DNA of 64,000 bases. Source: Saprospiraceae bacterium (GTDB lineage: Bacteria; Bacteroidota; Bacteroidia; Chitinophagales; Saprospiraceae). Positions 29,885-41,401 of this stretch are shown here, in pieces; position 1 is the first letter of the stretch, and each line of letters begins with the position of its first letter. Position numbers and translations under genes: made by a program. The notes below the pieces were generated by a model. It saw only the letters and a program-made list of their open reading frames with translations. It did not search any database and was not told where the DNA came from. The DNA lies in the NCBI GenBank assembly GCA_016715405.1, contig JADKAE010000021.1, positions 3,022 to 67,021 on the forward strand. Reading direction: 5' to 3'.

Positions 29885-31458
29885 TGTTAAAATTCACAAA
29901 TAATTTTTTTATGTCTTGCTGTATTTCCAATTCTAATTCATTGATTTTAATCAATATGTGAGCCGGCTCCTCATATTGTACCTCATCAAACACATCCTCT
30001 TTATACTTGGAAAAACTCAAATCGTACTCTTGGTCAACTATTTCAGCTTTAGGCACAAAAAAATACTGCCCTTTGCGATCATCTCCTGGCTGATCGTAGC
30101 GGCTTTTGAATTGAGTTATGATGTCTTCCAGTCGCCGTAGCCGGCTAATTTTGGCGTTTATCATCCAGGCTGTAGCCGTCGCTTCGCATTTCGCAAAACC
30201 ATGTTTTATCGGTTTGGCCTCCCTTTGTAAAAATCAATATAGCAGTACTTACCCCGGCATAGGGCTTAAATACGCCACTGGGCATGGTGATCACTGCTTT
30301 TAGTTCACAATTGTCTACCATCAACTTGCGGACTTGCACAAAAGCATTGGCGCTGCCAAAAAGCACGCCCTGTGGCACTATGACACCGGCTGTACCGCCA
30401 TTGCGCAACATCCGGTAAATGCGCTCTATAAATAGTAATTCTGTTTTTGTAGTTAGCAGCTTCAGGCTTTCGTTGATATCGCCTTTGTCAATATTTCCGG
30501 TAAAGGGCGGATTGGCAAGTACTACGTCATAAGCGCTTTCTTCATCGTATCCTTTGCTCAGCGTGTCTTTGTAGTCAATATCGGGCTGATCTATACCGTG
30601 CATCATCAGGTTCATTAGGCCAAGTTGAACCATATTGGTGTCTATATCAAACCGCGAAGGCAGCTTCAGGGTGTTTTTCACCTCCTGGGTGAGTAGTCCG
30701 CTTACGCTGGAGCGGTGAAACCCGTCTTCGTCGGGGGTTATGCTATCCTTGTTTTTGTCGAGTTGTGTGATGATATACTGGTATGCTGCGAGCAGGAAAC
30801 CGGCAGTGCCGCAGGCAGGGTCGGCAATTCTATGCCCTAACCGTGGGGCTACTAATTCCACAATAAGTTTGATGATATGACGAGGGGTGCGAAACTGGCC
30901 GTTTTTGCCGGCGGAGGCGATTTCGCTAAGCAACATTTCATATACATCGCCCTGAATATCCTGAAAGGATTGACCGCCCTGTTCCGCATCTTTTTTTATT
31001 TCCTCAAAAATGGCTTCTATGCTTTTGATGGCTTCTACAAGTAACGAGGGTTTAGGAATGAGAAAAACGGCGTTAGACATGTGCTCGGTAAACTTAGAGT
31101 TATCGCCGTTCATGGTTTTGAGAAATGGAAACACCCTGGTCTGCACATGATGGAGCATATCTTCGGCCTTCATGTGCCTGAACTCGCTCCAGCGCAGGGT
31201 TCTTTTATCTATACCATTTGTACCATTTTTCTCATCCTCTTTTGTAAGGTAAAACATACCCTCAAAGCGCGAGGTGTAGGGTTCTTTTGTGAATTCTGCA
31301 TCGCCTACCCGCTTGATGTCCAGGTCATCAATTCGCTTCATAAAAAGCAGGTACGTGATCTGTGTAATAGCTGTTAGGGGGTTGGAAATACCGCCACTCC
31401 AGAATTTGTTCCACAGGTCGTCAATTAGCGATTTCAGTTTAGGGTTATTTTGCAGCAT
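29868..31458 (-). CDS. hsdM: Type I DNA N6-adenine methyltransferase subunit HsdM (one frameshift)
   Basis: About 530 residues. The HsdM N-terminal helical domain (LKSLIDDLWNKFWSGGISNP) is followed by the MTase domain with SAM motif I DPACGTAGFLLAA and catalytic motif IV ANPPF, then MRNGGTAGVIVPQGVLFG-like segments. Near 30150 the frame changes at GYSLDDKR and continues KISRLRRLEDIITQFKSRY to the stop at 29868. It methylates adenine in the type I target with HsdS. The start is set at ATG 31458; an in-frame TTG at 31476 is possible. The upstream nuclease gene ends about 25 bp before. Confidence 0.93.
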
Positions 31459-31482
31459 GAGCGATTCTTTTGCCAATGTTCG

Positions 31483-32562
31483 TCAAATCTCACCGAGTAG
31501 TCTTCTTTCCTGTAACAGGAAGTTGCGCAGTACGTCTTCGTTAGGTAGTTGGAGCAAATAGCGAGAAATAAAAAGTTGGTTATCGAGGGCGCCAGTAGCA
31601 TAGCGTACTACGGCATCATTTTTTATAGGTACACAGGACAATGCCAACCGGTGGAGAATCCCCCTCTGCCATGAGATTTTCCCGGTGGTAGTTGAGGTAG
31701 AAATTCATTTGTCCGGCGTCTTCATGCTCAAATTGCCTGGTTTTCAGGTCTACAACTACGTGACATTTCAGGATACGGTGGTAAAATAGCAAGTCTATTT
31801 TATAGCGGCGGTTATCAATCAGAAAACTTTTTTGCCGGGCTTCGAAGCAGAAGCCGTTGCCCAGTTCAAGCAAGAAAGCTTGCAGGTGATCGAGTAAGGC
31901 ACTTTCGAGATCGGCTTCTTGAAAAGCGTCTTCCATTTTCAGGCCGAGGAATTCAAACACGTAAGGCTCACGTATAAAATCTGCGGCATCCATTTTTGGG
32001 TTGTTTCCTTGAATTTGGGCCAAAAGGGTCTTATTGCGGGATAAGCCGGTTCGTTCGTATAGGAGGCTGCCGATCTGCCTTTGAAGCTGGCGGCGCGACC
32101 AATTCCCTTGATGCATTCTAATTCGTAAAAAAGCCGCTTGGAAGGATCATCTACCTTTAGTAACTCCACGAAATGGGTAAAAGACAAATGTTTGAGCAGT
32201 TTCTCCGCCGGCAGGCGCAAATTATTCAAATCTTCAGCCAGTGGCTGAAGATTTTCCTCAAGTACAGCCATTGAGTTTGCAACGCTCCCGATTTGAGGGT
32301 ATTCCAAATAGAATTTCCGGAAGAGAGTAAGGTTAGTATATGACATGCCCTTCATGCCGTCTTGAGAAAGCTCCTCAGAAAGACGATATAGCAATCGTTC
32401 GCCGTATTGGGCATAGTCTCGGCCTTTTTGTTCAAAATTGACGATATAGTGCCCGACCAACCAGTTGCGAACGACGAGGCCCTGGCTAATGGCGGATACC
32501 ATACGTTGCTGGAGTTGGTCATTGAGTTGCCTAAGATTATTAAGGAGGGTACCGAAATCCAT
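31483..32562 (-). CDS. YhcG-type PDDEXK nuclease (DUF1016; frameshifts)
   Basis: About 358 residues across changes near 32105 and 31630. The N-terminal DUF1016 helical domain (LLNNLRQLNDQLQQR ... RFGKGMSYTNLTLFRKFY-like) is followed by NWSRRQLQRQIGSLLYERTG and the PDDEXK core (YKIDLLFYHRILKCHVVVDLK), with D and D-x-K catalytic positions visible. The end reads NDAVVRYATGALDNQLFISR to a stop at 31483. YhcG proteins are often lodged inside type I loci, as here between hsdR and hsdM. They are presumed DNA nucleases with an accessory or anti-invader role; the exact target is unknown. Confidence 0.85.
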
Positions 32563-32593
32563 TATTTGGTTTTTTCAATAGTCAGAAAAAGCG

Positions 32594-35393
32594 TTATGCC
32601 ACCAGTTTTTTTGCCATCTCTAGTATTTCTTCGATTTCGCGTGGAGAAAATACCCCACGGATACCCTCAGGATGTATCAGTGTAAAGGGAGCCTGGATCA
32701 AATCCCGTTTTTGTAAGTCTCCTCGCTCGATTAGATAATCCCGGAGCAAATGTAGGAACTCCAATTGTCGAGTAGACAGATAAGAATGTTGTTGAATAAA
32801 TTGGTCGACTGATTTAGAAACGGTCTCTGGAAAGCTTTCAATATCTCAATACCGAGAATGTGGCGTATGAATTGCTCGGAATTGTGCACTGGGGTTCTGA
32901 TATACGCGCCTCAGCAGATTGAGGGGTGATATTGGGTCGCTCATCCCTGGAGCACCGCCGCCAGTTCGGTTGCTTCTTCAGCGGACAGGGTTTCACCTGC
33001 TTTGAGTTTTTGAAGCAGAGGTTGAGCATCGGTTAATTCGCGAATGCGTTCTTCCACCATTTCGCGATACCTTGCTACACTAACGGCCTCATGTTCTGGA
33101 CCAAAAGTAACAGTCTCTTTGTTGGACAATAAATCCTGTAAGTCCAAATGTTCAATAGACCGGCGGAACTGAGGTTCAATGAAGCGAATCAGTGGAGACA
33201 AATGTGCAGACAATTCGTCAAAGTCATCATCTGTAATAGTTGCCCAGTAGTTCTGTTGTTGTGCTCGCAGAATGAATTCCTTTTCCTTTGCCACAATATT
33301 TACAGCAATAGGAAGTTCACTAATGCGCTCTACAAGATTGTCCTTTAAGGCTTCAAATTTTTCTTGTTCTTTCAGCAAATGGGCAAGGGAGGCATCCAAA
33401 ACATCCTTTTCAAAACGCATGGCAGTAAAGTCGGCCTGTGAAACAACTCGAAAGAGCGGTTTGACAACATTGCGCAGGAATTCAATCTTTTGCGGTGTGA
33501 GGGTATTCCAAAAATTAGGATCCTCCATCAGGCTCAGATCACCTGCTGCCTCGGCAACGACTAAAGAACTAGAAGGGAGTAACGATATCTGTTTGCGCAA
33601 ACTTTCAATTTCTTTACTTGCTATTTTTTGCTCATTTAATCTGATGGCAGCCTCTATTTTATCCAGGCGAGCTCCAAAAAAACGCACAGGTAGGGGCAAC
33701 TGAGATTTAATCGTTTTGCCTTCCGGTTTGATTTTAAAATATTCAAAATTATCCAGCAATCCATGATAAGAAACAAGTCTTTTTCTGAGCACCATGGTTT
33801 TATTTTATTGGTTTCGAGAAGTCGCGTACCACGTCCAATCATTTGCCAGAATTTGGTATAAGAATAGACAGGTTTAGCAAAGACAAGGTTCACAATTTCC
33901 CGAACATCAATACCGGTGTCAAGTATATCAACGCTAATTGCTACGCGGGGCATATTTTGTGTGCGAAATTGATCTAGCAGACCACCTTTGCCATGAACGC
34001 GAGGAATCATCTGATACAATAACCTTTGCCAACTCGCCCTTGTATTCGGGATACAGTGCATTGAAGATTTCTTCAACCCTATAAGCATGGGCTTTCGTAG
34101 CACAGAAAAAAATAGATTTCCCTGGGAGTACACCATTTGCGTCTTTGATGCATTCTTCCATGAATTCCTTGACAATAAGCGTGTTAGTGCCGCGATTTGT
34201 CACCGTTTTTTCCAATTCAGTACCTTCATAATTAATCTCCTCTACGTCCTTACCTTCCAGAATAAGCCTCTTCTGATCTTCTAGACTGATAGTTCGCTTG
34301 TTGATCCCTTGTTCTTGAAATTTTGTGACAATTTTCATTACTTGAAATGGGCACAGATAAGGAGGGATATGGTTGATTGCATCGCTGTATGAATAGACGA
34401 AAGTAGGGATGCCATCTTCGCAATTGAATAATTTGAATGTATTGTGGTCTATGACGTCAGTTGGCGTAGCAGTAAGGCCCAGCGTAATTGCGTCAAAATA
34501 ATCAAGTATTTCTTTATACGTATTATAAATAGAGCGGTGACTTTCATCTACGACAATCAGATCGAAGAAATGGGGAGACAGGCGATCGGACTCATTCCTT
34601 ATAATATTCAGCATTGTCGGGTAAGTTGAAACATAGACCCTTCGGTTGGAATCGATTGACTTTTCTCCAAGTTTAGGCCAGCGAGGCTCATCCGGTAAAA
34701 ACTCTTTGAAGGCGTCTAAAGCTTGTTCGCGTAGCGCTATTCTATCTACAAGGAACAATGTACGCTCTACTCTGGCTGCTCTCATCAAAGCATCAACTAG
34801 TGCAATAGCGGTTCGAGTTTTACCAGTCCCAGTAGCCATAACCAGCAGGAATTTTCTGCGCTGCTGCTCAATAGACTCCATGACAGATCGAATAGCATGT
34901 ATTTGATAATCACGGCCAGCAATGGCTGGATTTATCAACTCAGTGGCAGCTGGCCTTCTGTTCTTCCGTATAAATAGTAACCGTTCCAAGTCAGCTCGTG
35001 TGGGGAATCCATAGATTTTGCGCGGAGGATAGTTTTCTAAATCCCAAAAGTAAATGGTATAGCCGTTGGTGTAGTAACAAAAAGGGAGTATGCTATTATT
35101 TTTAGGAAGAATATGATAGCAGTATTGTTTGGCTTGTTCCCGGCCTGATTCTGCATCTTTTGAAGTTTTTTTGCTTCTACAATAGCAAGTACCTTGCAAT
35201 CTCTACTCAATAAGGCATAGTCGCTGAATTTAAACCCCTGATAAGAACCAGGAGGTTCATTAACCTCGCTCGGTAGACCTACTTCAACGCTGAGTTCCTG
35301 GATAACTTGTGTGCGATCCATTACATTCCAGCCCGCTTCCAATAAGCGCCGGTCAATGATTTCCTTGCGGGTTTGAAGTTCACTTCGGGACAT
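32594..35393 (-). CDS. hsdR: Type I restriction endonuclease/translocase subunit HsdR (frameshifts)
   Basis: About 930 residues across changes near 35190, 34030, 33780, 32935 and 32845. N-terminal nuclease domain: RKEIIDRRLLEAGWNV, FSDYALLSRDCKVLAIVEAKK (PD...ExK). SF2 motor: Walker A LVMATGTGKTRTAIALVDAL, DESH box IVVDESHRSIYN, LGLTATPTDV, and motif VI region FWQMIGRGTRL. The C terminus (LSTRQLEFLHLLRDYLIE ... GVFSPREIEEIL) matches the EcoEI-type R C-terminal domain that binds the MTase. It cuts unmethylated DNA after ATP-driven translocation. It heads the operon hsdR-yhcG-hsdM-hsdS-ATPase-HNH. Confidence 0.92.
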
Positions 35394-35568
35394 GATTCAA
35401 GACGATGTTTCATTTTAGTAATTTGGCGACGATGGCTCGCGAATCACCTCACAAGTAAAGGTTTATTTCGGAAGTATGAAAGAAATTCCTCGTGTTTTAT
35501 GTGTTAAACAATGTAGTTCTGGTAGTCTCACATTAACCTGAAATTGAATATTTTCTATTGCCCCCCTA

Positions 35569-35599
35569 TTGACTCAATAGCTTTTTTGTCGTAAATTTG
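35569..35599 (+). promoter_or_regulatory. Promoter of the solo EAD11-like gene
   Basis: TTG (35569-35571), 20 bp, then TAAATTTG (35592-35599), a perfect TAnnTTTG element. The first ATG lies 33 bp downstream. The region between hsdR and this gene (35394-35632) holds nothing else that I can recognise. Confidence 0.7.
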
Positions 35600-35632
35600 C
35601 GCCCTTAATTTATTAACAAAAAAACATTGCCT

Positions 35633-35959
35633 ATGAGTAAAAACATCAGTATTGTTCACCCTAAACCCTTTTCCATCGTAGATGAGGAAAGAGGAATCCT
35701 TAAGGCTGATTGCCGAGGGTAAAACGGGTGAAGCAATCAAATCGCTTCTAGAATTTTCTAAGCTGAACAAAAAAATAAAAGTTTCTCTTTTCAAACATCA
35801 CGCGAGTACATTTACTTACTTCAACTCAGTAACAGATACCATCGAGCCGAAGAACTATTCAATAATAAACAGATCGAGTACAAACAATTTGACTTAGTAG
35901 CTTGCAAAATAACTGACATTTTGCTTACTTATTTCGAAGAAATAGCTGCAGAACTTTAA
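35633..35959 (+). CDS. Solo EAD11-like adaptor protein (two frameshifts)
   Basis: About 108 residues if three frames are joined: MSKNISIVHPKPFSIVDEE (from ATG 35633), then ESLRLIAEGKTGEAIKSLLE (joined near 35690), then REYIYLLQLSNRYHRAEELF ... ITDILLTYFEEIAAEL (joined near 35790) to a stop at 35959. The last 90 residues have the EAD11 layout: GKT-EAI helix, long second helix with YIYLLQLSNRYHRAE, then a third helix ending ILLTYFEEI. It has its own promoter and terminator. In conflict systems such single adaptors link NTPases with effectors by like-with-like contacts. It stands alone between hsdR and the TOTE gene. The short length and two breaks keep confidence moderate. Confidence 0.6.
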
Positions 35960-35965
35960 CCGTGG

Positions 35966-36018
35966 AAAAAGAAAGTCTCATATCAATTAGCTGATATGGG
36001 GCTTCTTTGTAAATTTTT
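35966..36018 (+). terminator. Intrinsic terminator after the EAD11-like gene
   Basis: AAAGAAAGTCTCATATCA pairs with TGATATGGGGCTTCTTT around ATTAGC, with one or two mismatches, followed by AAATTTTTAT. The stem begins about 9 bp after the stop codon. Confidence 0.7.
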
Positions 36019-36095
36019 ATGCCTAAAGCATGCGCACCTTATCTCGTGCTATTTCTCCACAATTTGTCTTTGAAAGAAATAACAGCATATAGCTC

Positions 36096-36557
36096 TTACC
36101 TCAGCCTCTCCTCCAGCATATCCCTCCAAACCACAAAGCCTTTTTTTTCGTCAGAGTAATCGTGCATAATCCGAATAAAAGAGGGAGGATTTGTATCCAG
36201 AAAGTACTGGCGGCCATGCTGGCGAATAATATGGATATCATCATCTATTTTTCGTAGGGCTTCACGCAAGTCGGATTTATTCTTGGAAACATGCCAAATA
36301 TAGGTCGCTTCCTCTGTGTCCAATGTTTCCAAAATAAGGTGATATTGCTCATGTCCAGCGAGTAGGAAAACAAAAGAAAAAGGGGAGAGCACAAAACGCA
36401 ATTTTAGTACAGATCGCAGATGACGTTCTGCTAAAAACCTCAATTGACGGCTGTGTTTATAGTTCCTTTTCAAAAGTATGTCGTTAAATAATTCTTCTGT
36501 TGATGAAAATATATTTGGTAAGATATTAGAATGTTGTAGTTGAGATTCATCCAGCAA
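36096..36557 (-). CDS. C-terminal domain of, or small gene after, the TOTE primase-helicase
   Basis: The frame reads VKFRFIEKEIINHPVDDKNK from about 36614 without an ATG, then DESQLQHSNILPNIFSSTEE, a basic helix (RNYKHSRQLRFLAERHLRSV) and strands (SFVFLLAGHEQYHLILETLD, ATYIWHV). It directly continues the end of the helicase frame (...KINREVIDK) after a one-base shift at about 36620, so it is most likely the C-terminal domain of that protein and not an independent gene. I cannot assign the fold. Its end position in a conflict-system helicase makes an effector or nuclease-like role possible, but no catalytic motif is obvious. Confidence 0.5.
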   Translation of the reverse strand: MLDESQLQHSNILPNIFSSTEELFNDILLKRNYKHSRQLRFLAERHLRSVLKLRFVLSPFSFVFLLAGHEQYHLILETLDTEEATYIWHVSKNKSDLREALRKIDDDIHIIRQHGRQYFLDTNPPSFIRIMHDYSDEKKGFVVWRDMLEERLR

Positions 36558-36618
36558 ACCAATCTTATTTTTATCATCTACTGGGTGATTAATGATTTCT
36601 TTTTCAATAAATCGAAAT

Positions 36619-39091
36619 TTAACACTTATCGATTACCTCGCGATTGATTTTGTTTAAATCAGTTGATGTGGCTGATTGAGCGCATATTTCGTTATTGTCT
36701 ATCTCAGCAAAAATTTCGACCTGTATATATTTAGTGCCCAAAATTTTAGCGAAATAAGGTTTTAATACTTCTATTTCCGGGCGAATATGCTCATTATCTA
36801 TATTAAATTGCAAGCTCAATTGTATTTTAGGAATTTGATATAAAAAAGAGACGGCGCCATAAAAGAATTCTAATTGCTCTATAGATACACGAATTGTTTC
36901 TTGAAAGGTTTGAGACGTTTGGGGTAAAGTTTCATCTATAGGGTCATCAAAAAGTGTGGCTTGATAACTTATCTTACGGTAGTACATATTTCGCTTTAAA
37001 AAGAGGCGATGTAAGTAATCTATTTTTCGATCATGGTAGTCATAAATTATCGGCGTGATTTCACCTCTCTGGACTCTTCCGATATATTGAATTAATTTCC
37101 CCTCGAAGGAAAAAGGATAAACTAAAAAAAGACAGTTCGCATTTTGAAGGTCTGTTCCTTCTCCAAAGAACTGCCCTGTCGTCAGTAATACTTGATATTG
37201 CCCTTCTTGAAGCATCTTCCATTTAGATTGACGAGAAACTTCATTGTCATCTCCGGTAAGAGAAATTATTTCGAAATTATTTCTCAAGTATTGACTCAGT
37301 ACGTCAATATGATCCTTTCGCTCTGAAATAACTACAATCTTTCGTCCTGAGCTGATTTCTTTTTGAATGTCATCTACAATAAGCTTATTACGAATAGAGT
37401 CATGAACCAGTATTCTCGATAGCACCTCAAATTTATCTGTTTTAGGATTGAATGGCGTATCTAAAGTTGTTTCGCGAATGACAATTTTCGGACTATTTAA
37501 AGGTGTGTTTTCGCTAGAAAGGATTTCTGAAATAATTTCACCCAAAAAGACAAAAATTAGTTTACCATCGCTGTATTTTCGAAATGGAGTCCGCGGTAAG
37601 ACCGTATATATAAAAGTATTTATTTTAGAAATGGTTTGTTGAAATGATTCGGCGGGGATATGATGGCACTCATCAACAATAATTGTTCCAAATGCATTCT
37701 TAATAGTGCGGGCAGCCTCTTCTTTTAATACCTTAGATAAGCTTTTTATGGTTGCTATAGTAATTTTAGAACCAATTTTATTTTTTCCTTGACCAATTAT
37801 TCCTATTTCGCTTTTTGGAATCCCTAAAAAAGCTATGATACGTTCTATCCACTGTGACAATAACTGTTTTCGATGAACAATTATCAATGCGGGTTGCTGT
37901 TTGTCCGTTATTATTTTTAAGGCAATAACTGTTTTTCCGGCTCCTGGCGGCGCCACTATTACTCCAAAGTCTTTTTTTGAAGCAGCATCACAAGTAGGTA
38001 ACTGATTTGCTCTAAGCTTTGGTAGAAAAGCAAAGACTACTGGGGCGAATCGGGCTCGCCGGTCTATAAAATTATACTCAATATTATTTTCTTTACAAAA
38101 ACGAATAATCTTCCCAATGCTGCCCCGAGGTAAAGACACCTCAGATTCATTATCTATGAAAAGCTTAAAGTACCTGGGAGTATTCCAAGTGCTTTTCCTG
38201 TTTTTTGTTTGATAAAAATTCTGAATTGGGGAGGTTAAAAATCTTCTTTGATAAAAGTGGATAACTTGCCTGTCAAGCTGCGCTTTTCAATATGTACCAA
38301 TTCATCTAAAATAATATTCGTCTTTCCAGTAATTACAGGATGCTGAACTAATGTATTTGCTGCATGAAATAAATCATAAAGCTTGTCAAGTTCAGAACAT
38401 GATACCCGTTGAATAGTAGATAAAAAACGCCATTGGTCATCAAATGGTTCGAGTGTATCAGCATTGACAAAACAACTATTTCCTTGTTCGAGAGAAGGCT
38501 TATATAGCGGCAAAGCTATTAAATTGCCTAACCCTTTACCAGATAAAAAATCCTGATTTGGGAATAAGCGATCGAAACTGGAATCTTTGTCGAACATTGA
38601 AAAGCGCCAGTTTTTTCCAGAAGGTGGATGAATATTTTACGACTACGTAATGCTGTGTATGGACGATCAAAAAATACCCACACATGACCGCCCTCGCCTG
38701 AACGAGAACGTTCCAAGTAGGCAGGAATATGAAAATCAGCGCATGCTTTGATAAAAGCCCTACTCTCGATATTCCAATTGGGCCCATCAAAATCAGCTGC
38801 TAGCAACCAAGAAGTATTATCAGGAAGCATTACATAAAGCCCTATCAATTGCTTTCCTTCTAAATGGTTGTTTATTTGATCATCAGAAAGCGGCAGGTAC
38901 GTTTTATTGGGATAATTTTGGAAAGTACCTCCACCCATTTTATGCCGACGATAAACATAAGGATCCAGCTTGTATGCGGGCATATACCCGCTTTTTTTTC
39001 CTTTTTCCCAATATATGGCAAATACATCCGTACGCCCTGAGAAAACAGCGCAAAAAAGCTGAATTTGCTCTTGTGAAAAATTAGTGTTCAT
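36619..39091 (-). CDS. TOTE-type archaeo-eukaryotic primase fused to SF2 helicase (frameshifts)
   Basis: About 820 residues across changes near 38585 and 38240, plus a small compensated shift near 37620. N terminus: the AEP domain of TOTE conflict systems, with FSGRTDVFAIYWEKGKKSGYMP, catalytic LLAADFDGPNW, the LERSRSGEGGHVWVFFD histidine motif, and DSSFDRLFPNQD. Helicase: Walker A VIVAPPGAGKTVIALKII, IIVDECHHIPAESF (DECH), TGQFFGEGTDLQNAN, and QYIGRVQRG as motif VI. Such primase-helicase proteins are encoded by selfish elements and defence islands and are thought to act on invading or replicating DNA. It closes the defence island on the right. The gene may extend to 36096. Confidence 0.85.
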
Positions 39092-39117
39092 GCTGCAATT
39101 ATCCCCTTAACTAATAT

Positions 39118-41367
39118 CTACCTCACCAAAGTCACATCCCCCTTTTTTGTAGTGGAAATGCCTTCGTCTTCGTAGCTCAATTGCCATACGTAGACATCGG
39201 AAGGAGCGGGTCCTCCCTGGTATTCGCCATCCCAGCGTATTTGCGGGTCGGAGGTGGAAAATACCAAAGTGCCCCAGCGGTTGTATACCCGCAGTTGGAA
39301 TTGCGTAAAGCGACATTCTGCAAAGAAGGCGCCGAAGCGGTCGTTGCGCTCGTCGCCGTTGGGCGTGAATACGGTGGGTACTTCTACCTGGCATTTGCAG
39401 TCTTTGACCTCTACTTCTACCGGCATCGATGTCGTATCGCCGCAGATGTTGCTCCAGGTTACGCTGTAGGTACCTGTTTCTGTAACTGTAAACGTCGGCG
39501 AAGTGGAGCCGTCCTGCCACAGGTATTCTGCTGCGCCAGACTGCGTGGCGTCGAGCAAGAGGGTGTCGCCCAGGCAGATCAGCGTATCGACGCCAACGGG
39601 GATGGCCGGGGGCGTATTAAGGGTGGAAATGGCTACTGTATCGGCGGTCGTACAACTGTTTACGGTCACTGATACTGCATAGTTGCCCGATTGGCTCGCC
39701 ACCAAAACCGGTTGCTGACTGCCATTTTGCCACTGGTATTCGGCATCGCCGGGGTGGGTGGCATCGAGGGTGGCGGTAGCGCCGTTGCACAGCAATTGAT
39801 CGGGACCGAGGTCGACTTCGGGATAGGGATAATAGGCTACCTGGATGGTATCGGTTGATTCGCAGCCGGGGGCGGTCACGTCGACGTAGTAGGTGCCCGC
39901 TTCGGTCACTGTAAATGTAGGCGTTGTCGAGCCGTCCTGCCATGTATAGACCGCATTGCCTGACTCTGCCGTGGCGTCGAGTACGGTGCTTTGGCCTTCG
40001 CAGAGGGAGAGGTCGGGGCCGAGGTTGACGCTGATGTTGTTGTATTCCGAAAAATAACCGTAGCGGCAACCGCTGGTATTGCCGCCGTTGATGATGCCCA
40101 TCTGGAAAATTCCTTCTGAATTGGTGACGATGCTAAGCGAGTCGGGTTCTACCTGTGCGGTAGTAAATTGAATCGAAGCGGCGTACCATTCGCCGTTGGT
40201 GCCGGGTATCGGGGCAAAGGGTGCGGCATTAACAGGTTGGCCGTTTACTGCAAAGGCATCGCGCCAGTCGGCTTTGGTGATGAGGATGAGTCCGAAGTTT
40301 TCGCTGTTGGAGCGCGTAAAGTTGATCTGGCTTGAGCCGCGACAGATGAGCGCCGGCAATACGGCGCCGCCTACTTCGCAGCCAAAACCGGTGATGTGCC
40401 ATACATAGGCCGGCTGAGTTGTGCGTATATATACCGATGGCTGGTTGATTTGCACTTCGTAGGTTGCTCCCTCGGCCAGGGTGGTTTGGAGCATGCCGTT
40501 GATATACACTTGCGTATTGCCGGCGGTAGCCAGCACGTAGGCGCGGTCGTTGTTGTTATCCAAAAAACCTCTTACTACGGCATATTCGGTGCCGAGTTGG
40601 TTGACGGGCACCAGTTGGTCGCCGGCGAGGTCGGCGCAGATGCCGAGGCTGTTATTTTTAGCTGAATCGTCTTTTAGGGTAATGGCGACGGGTTTGTTGG
40701 CAACTACTTTAGAGCCGGTGGGATGCTGAGCGCCGAGATTGCTATTTGCCCTGGCAGAATACACTTGCCCCCGGTTGAGCACAATAGTAAATGCGGTTCC
40801 TGCTGGATGCCCCACCAAATCGCGCGACGGGGTGATCGTCACCGAGGTGTTGTTTTCGGTGGCTACAATGTCGAAAGAACTGAAAGTTGGCTCTCCGACG
40901 GTTTCATTAAACCAGAAGGTCTGGAAGGGTGTATAAAACCTGGTACCCAGGGCGTTTTTCCCTTTTAATGCAAAGATATCAGGGTTGTTGTACACCTGCG
41001 TCAAATTGGTGATTTCGTAATAAGCGCTGATATTCGAAGTAGAGGTAATGCGAAAGCCGTAATTGAGCACTGCATTGGGAGGGGTGGCCTGCACGGTATT
41101 GGCCCAGGGGCTCACATTAAGCGTATGGGAAGAATTGGCTGCTAATTGGATGACAATATTGTCGAAAGCAGGATTCGCCGGTTGGCTCACAGTAATCGTC
41201 GCCGGCTCGCCAAACGACGAAAAACGGAACAAGCGGTCGATAGGCTGACCCGGCGAGTGTGTCACTGCATAAGGCGCGGCAAACCAAAATTCGGTGTCTA
41301 CCTGGGCCTGGGATAAGCTCGCAAAACCACAAATCGTCCATGCAGAGAGAAGTATTCGGAGTTTCAT
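39118..41367 (-). CDS. IgGFc-binding-type adhesin with Ig repeats and CHU_C sorting domain
   Basis: 749 residues, intact. Signal peptide MKLRILLSAWTICGFASLSQAQ. Residues about 25-440 resemble the IgGFc-binding protein N-terminal domain (DTEFWFAAP, ALGTRFYTPFQTFW, TGSKVVANKPVAITLKDDS). Three Ig-like repeats of about 80 residues follow, each opening LGPDLSLCEGQSTVLDAT and holding YTWQDGST. The CHU_C sorting domain (VPTVFTPNGDERNDRFGAFF ... YNRWGTLVF) comes last. It is a T9SS-exported surface protein, probably adhesive. It ends 27 bp from the TOTE gene start; composition returns to GC-rich here. Confidence 0.9.
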   Translation of the reverse strand: MKLRILLSAWTICGFASLSQAQVDTEFWFAAPYAVTHSPGQPIDRLFRFSSFGEPATITVSQPANPAFDNIVIQLAANSSHTLNVSPWANTVQATPPNAVLNYGFRITSTSNISAYYEITNLTQVYNNPDIFALKGKNALGTRFYTPFQTFWFNETVGEPTFSSFDIVATENNTSVTITPSRDLVGHPAGTAFTIVLNRGQVYSARANSNLGAQHPTGSKVVANKPVAITLKDDSAKNNSLGICADLAGDQLVPVNQLGTEYAVVRGFLDNNNDRAYVLATAGNTQVYINGMLQTTLAEGATYEVQINQPSVYIRTTQPAYVWHITGFGCEVGGAVLPALICRGSSQINFTRSNSENFGLILITKADWRDAFAVNGQPVNAAPFAPIPGTNGEWYAASIQFTTAQVEPDSLSIVTNSEGIFQMGIINGGNTSGCRYGYFSEYNNISVNLGPDLSLCEGQSTVLDATAESGNAVYTWQDGSTTPTFTVTEAGTYYVDVTAPGCESTDTIQVAYYPYPEVDLGPDQLLCNGATATLDATHPGDAEYQWQNGSQQPVLVASQSGNYAVSVTVNSCTTADTVAISTLNTPPAIPVGVDTLICLGDTLLLDATQSGAAEYLWQDGSTSPTFTVTETGTYSVTWSNICGDTTSMPVEVEVKDCKCQVEVPTVFTPNGDERNDRFGAFFAECRFTQFQLRVYNRWGTLVFSTSDPQIRWDGEYQGGPAPSDVYVWQLSYEDEGISTTKKGDVTLVR

Positions 41368-41401
41368 AGCGGCTATTTTTTCTAAGACAAATATAAGGAA
41401 A

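Noticed and set aside
35555..35794. Minus-strand ORF of 79 codons
   Set aside because: It is antisense to the promoter and N terminus of the solo EAD11-like gene and shows no family pattern.
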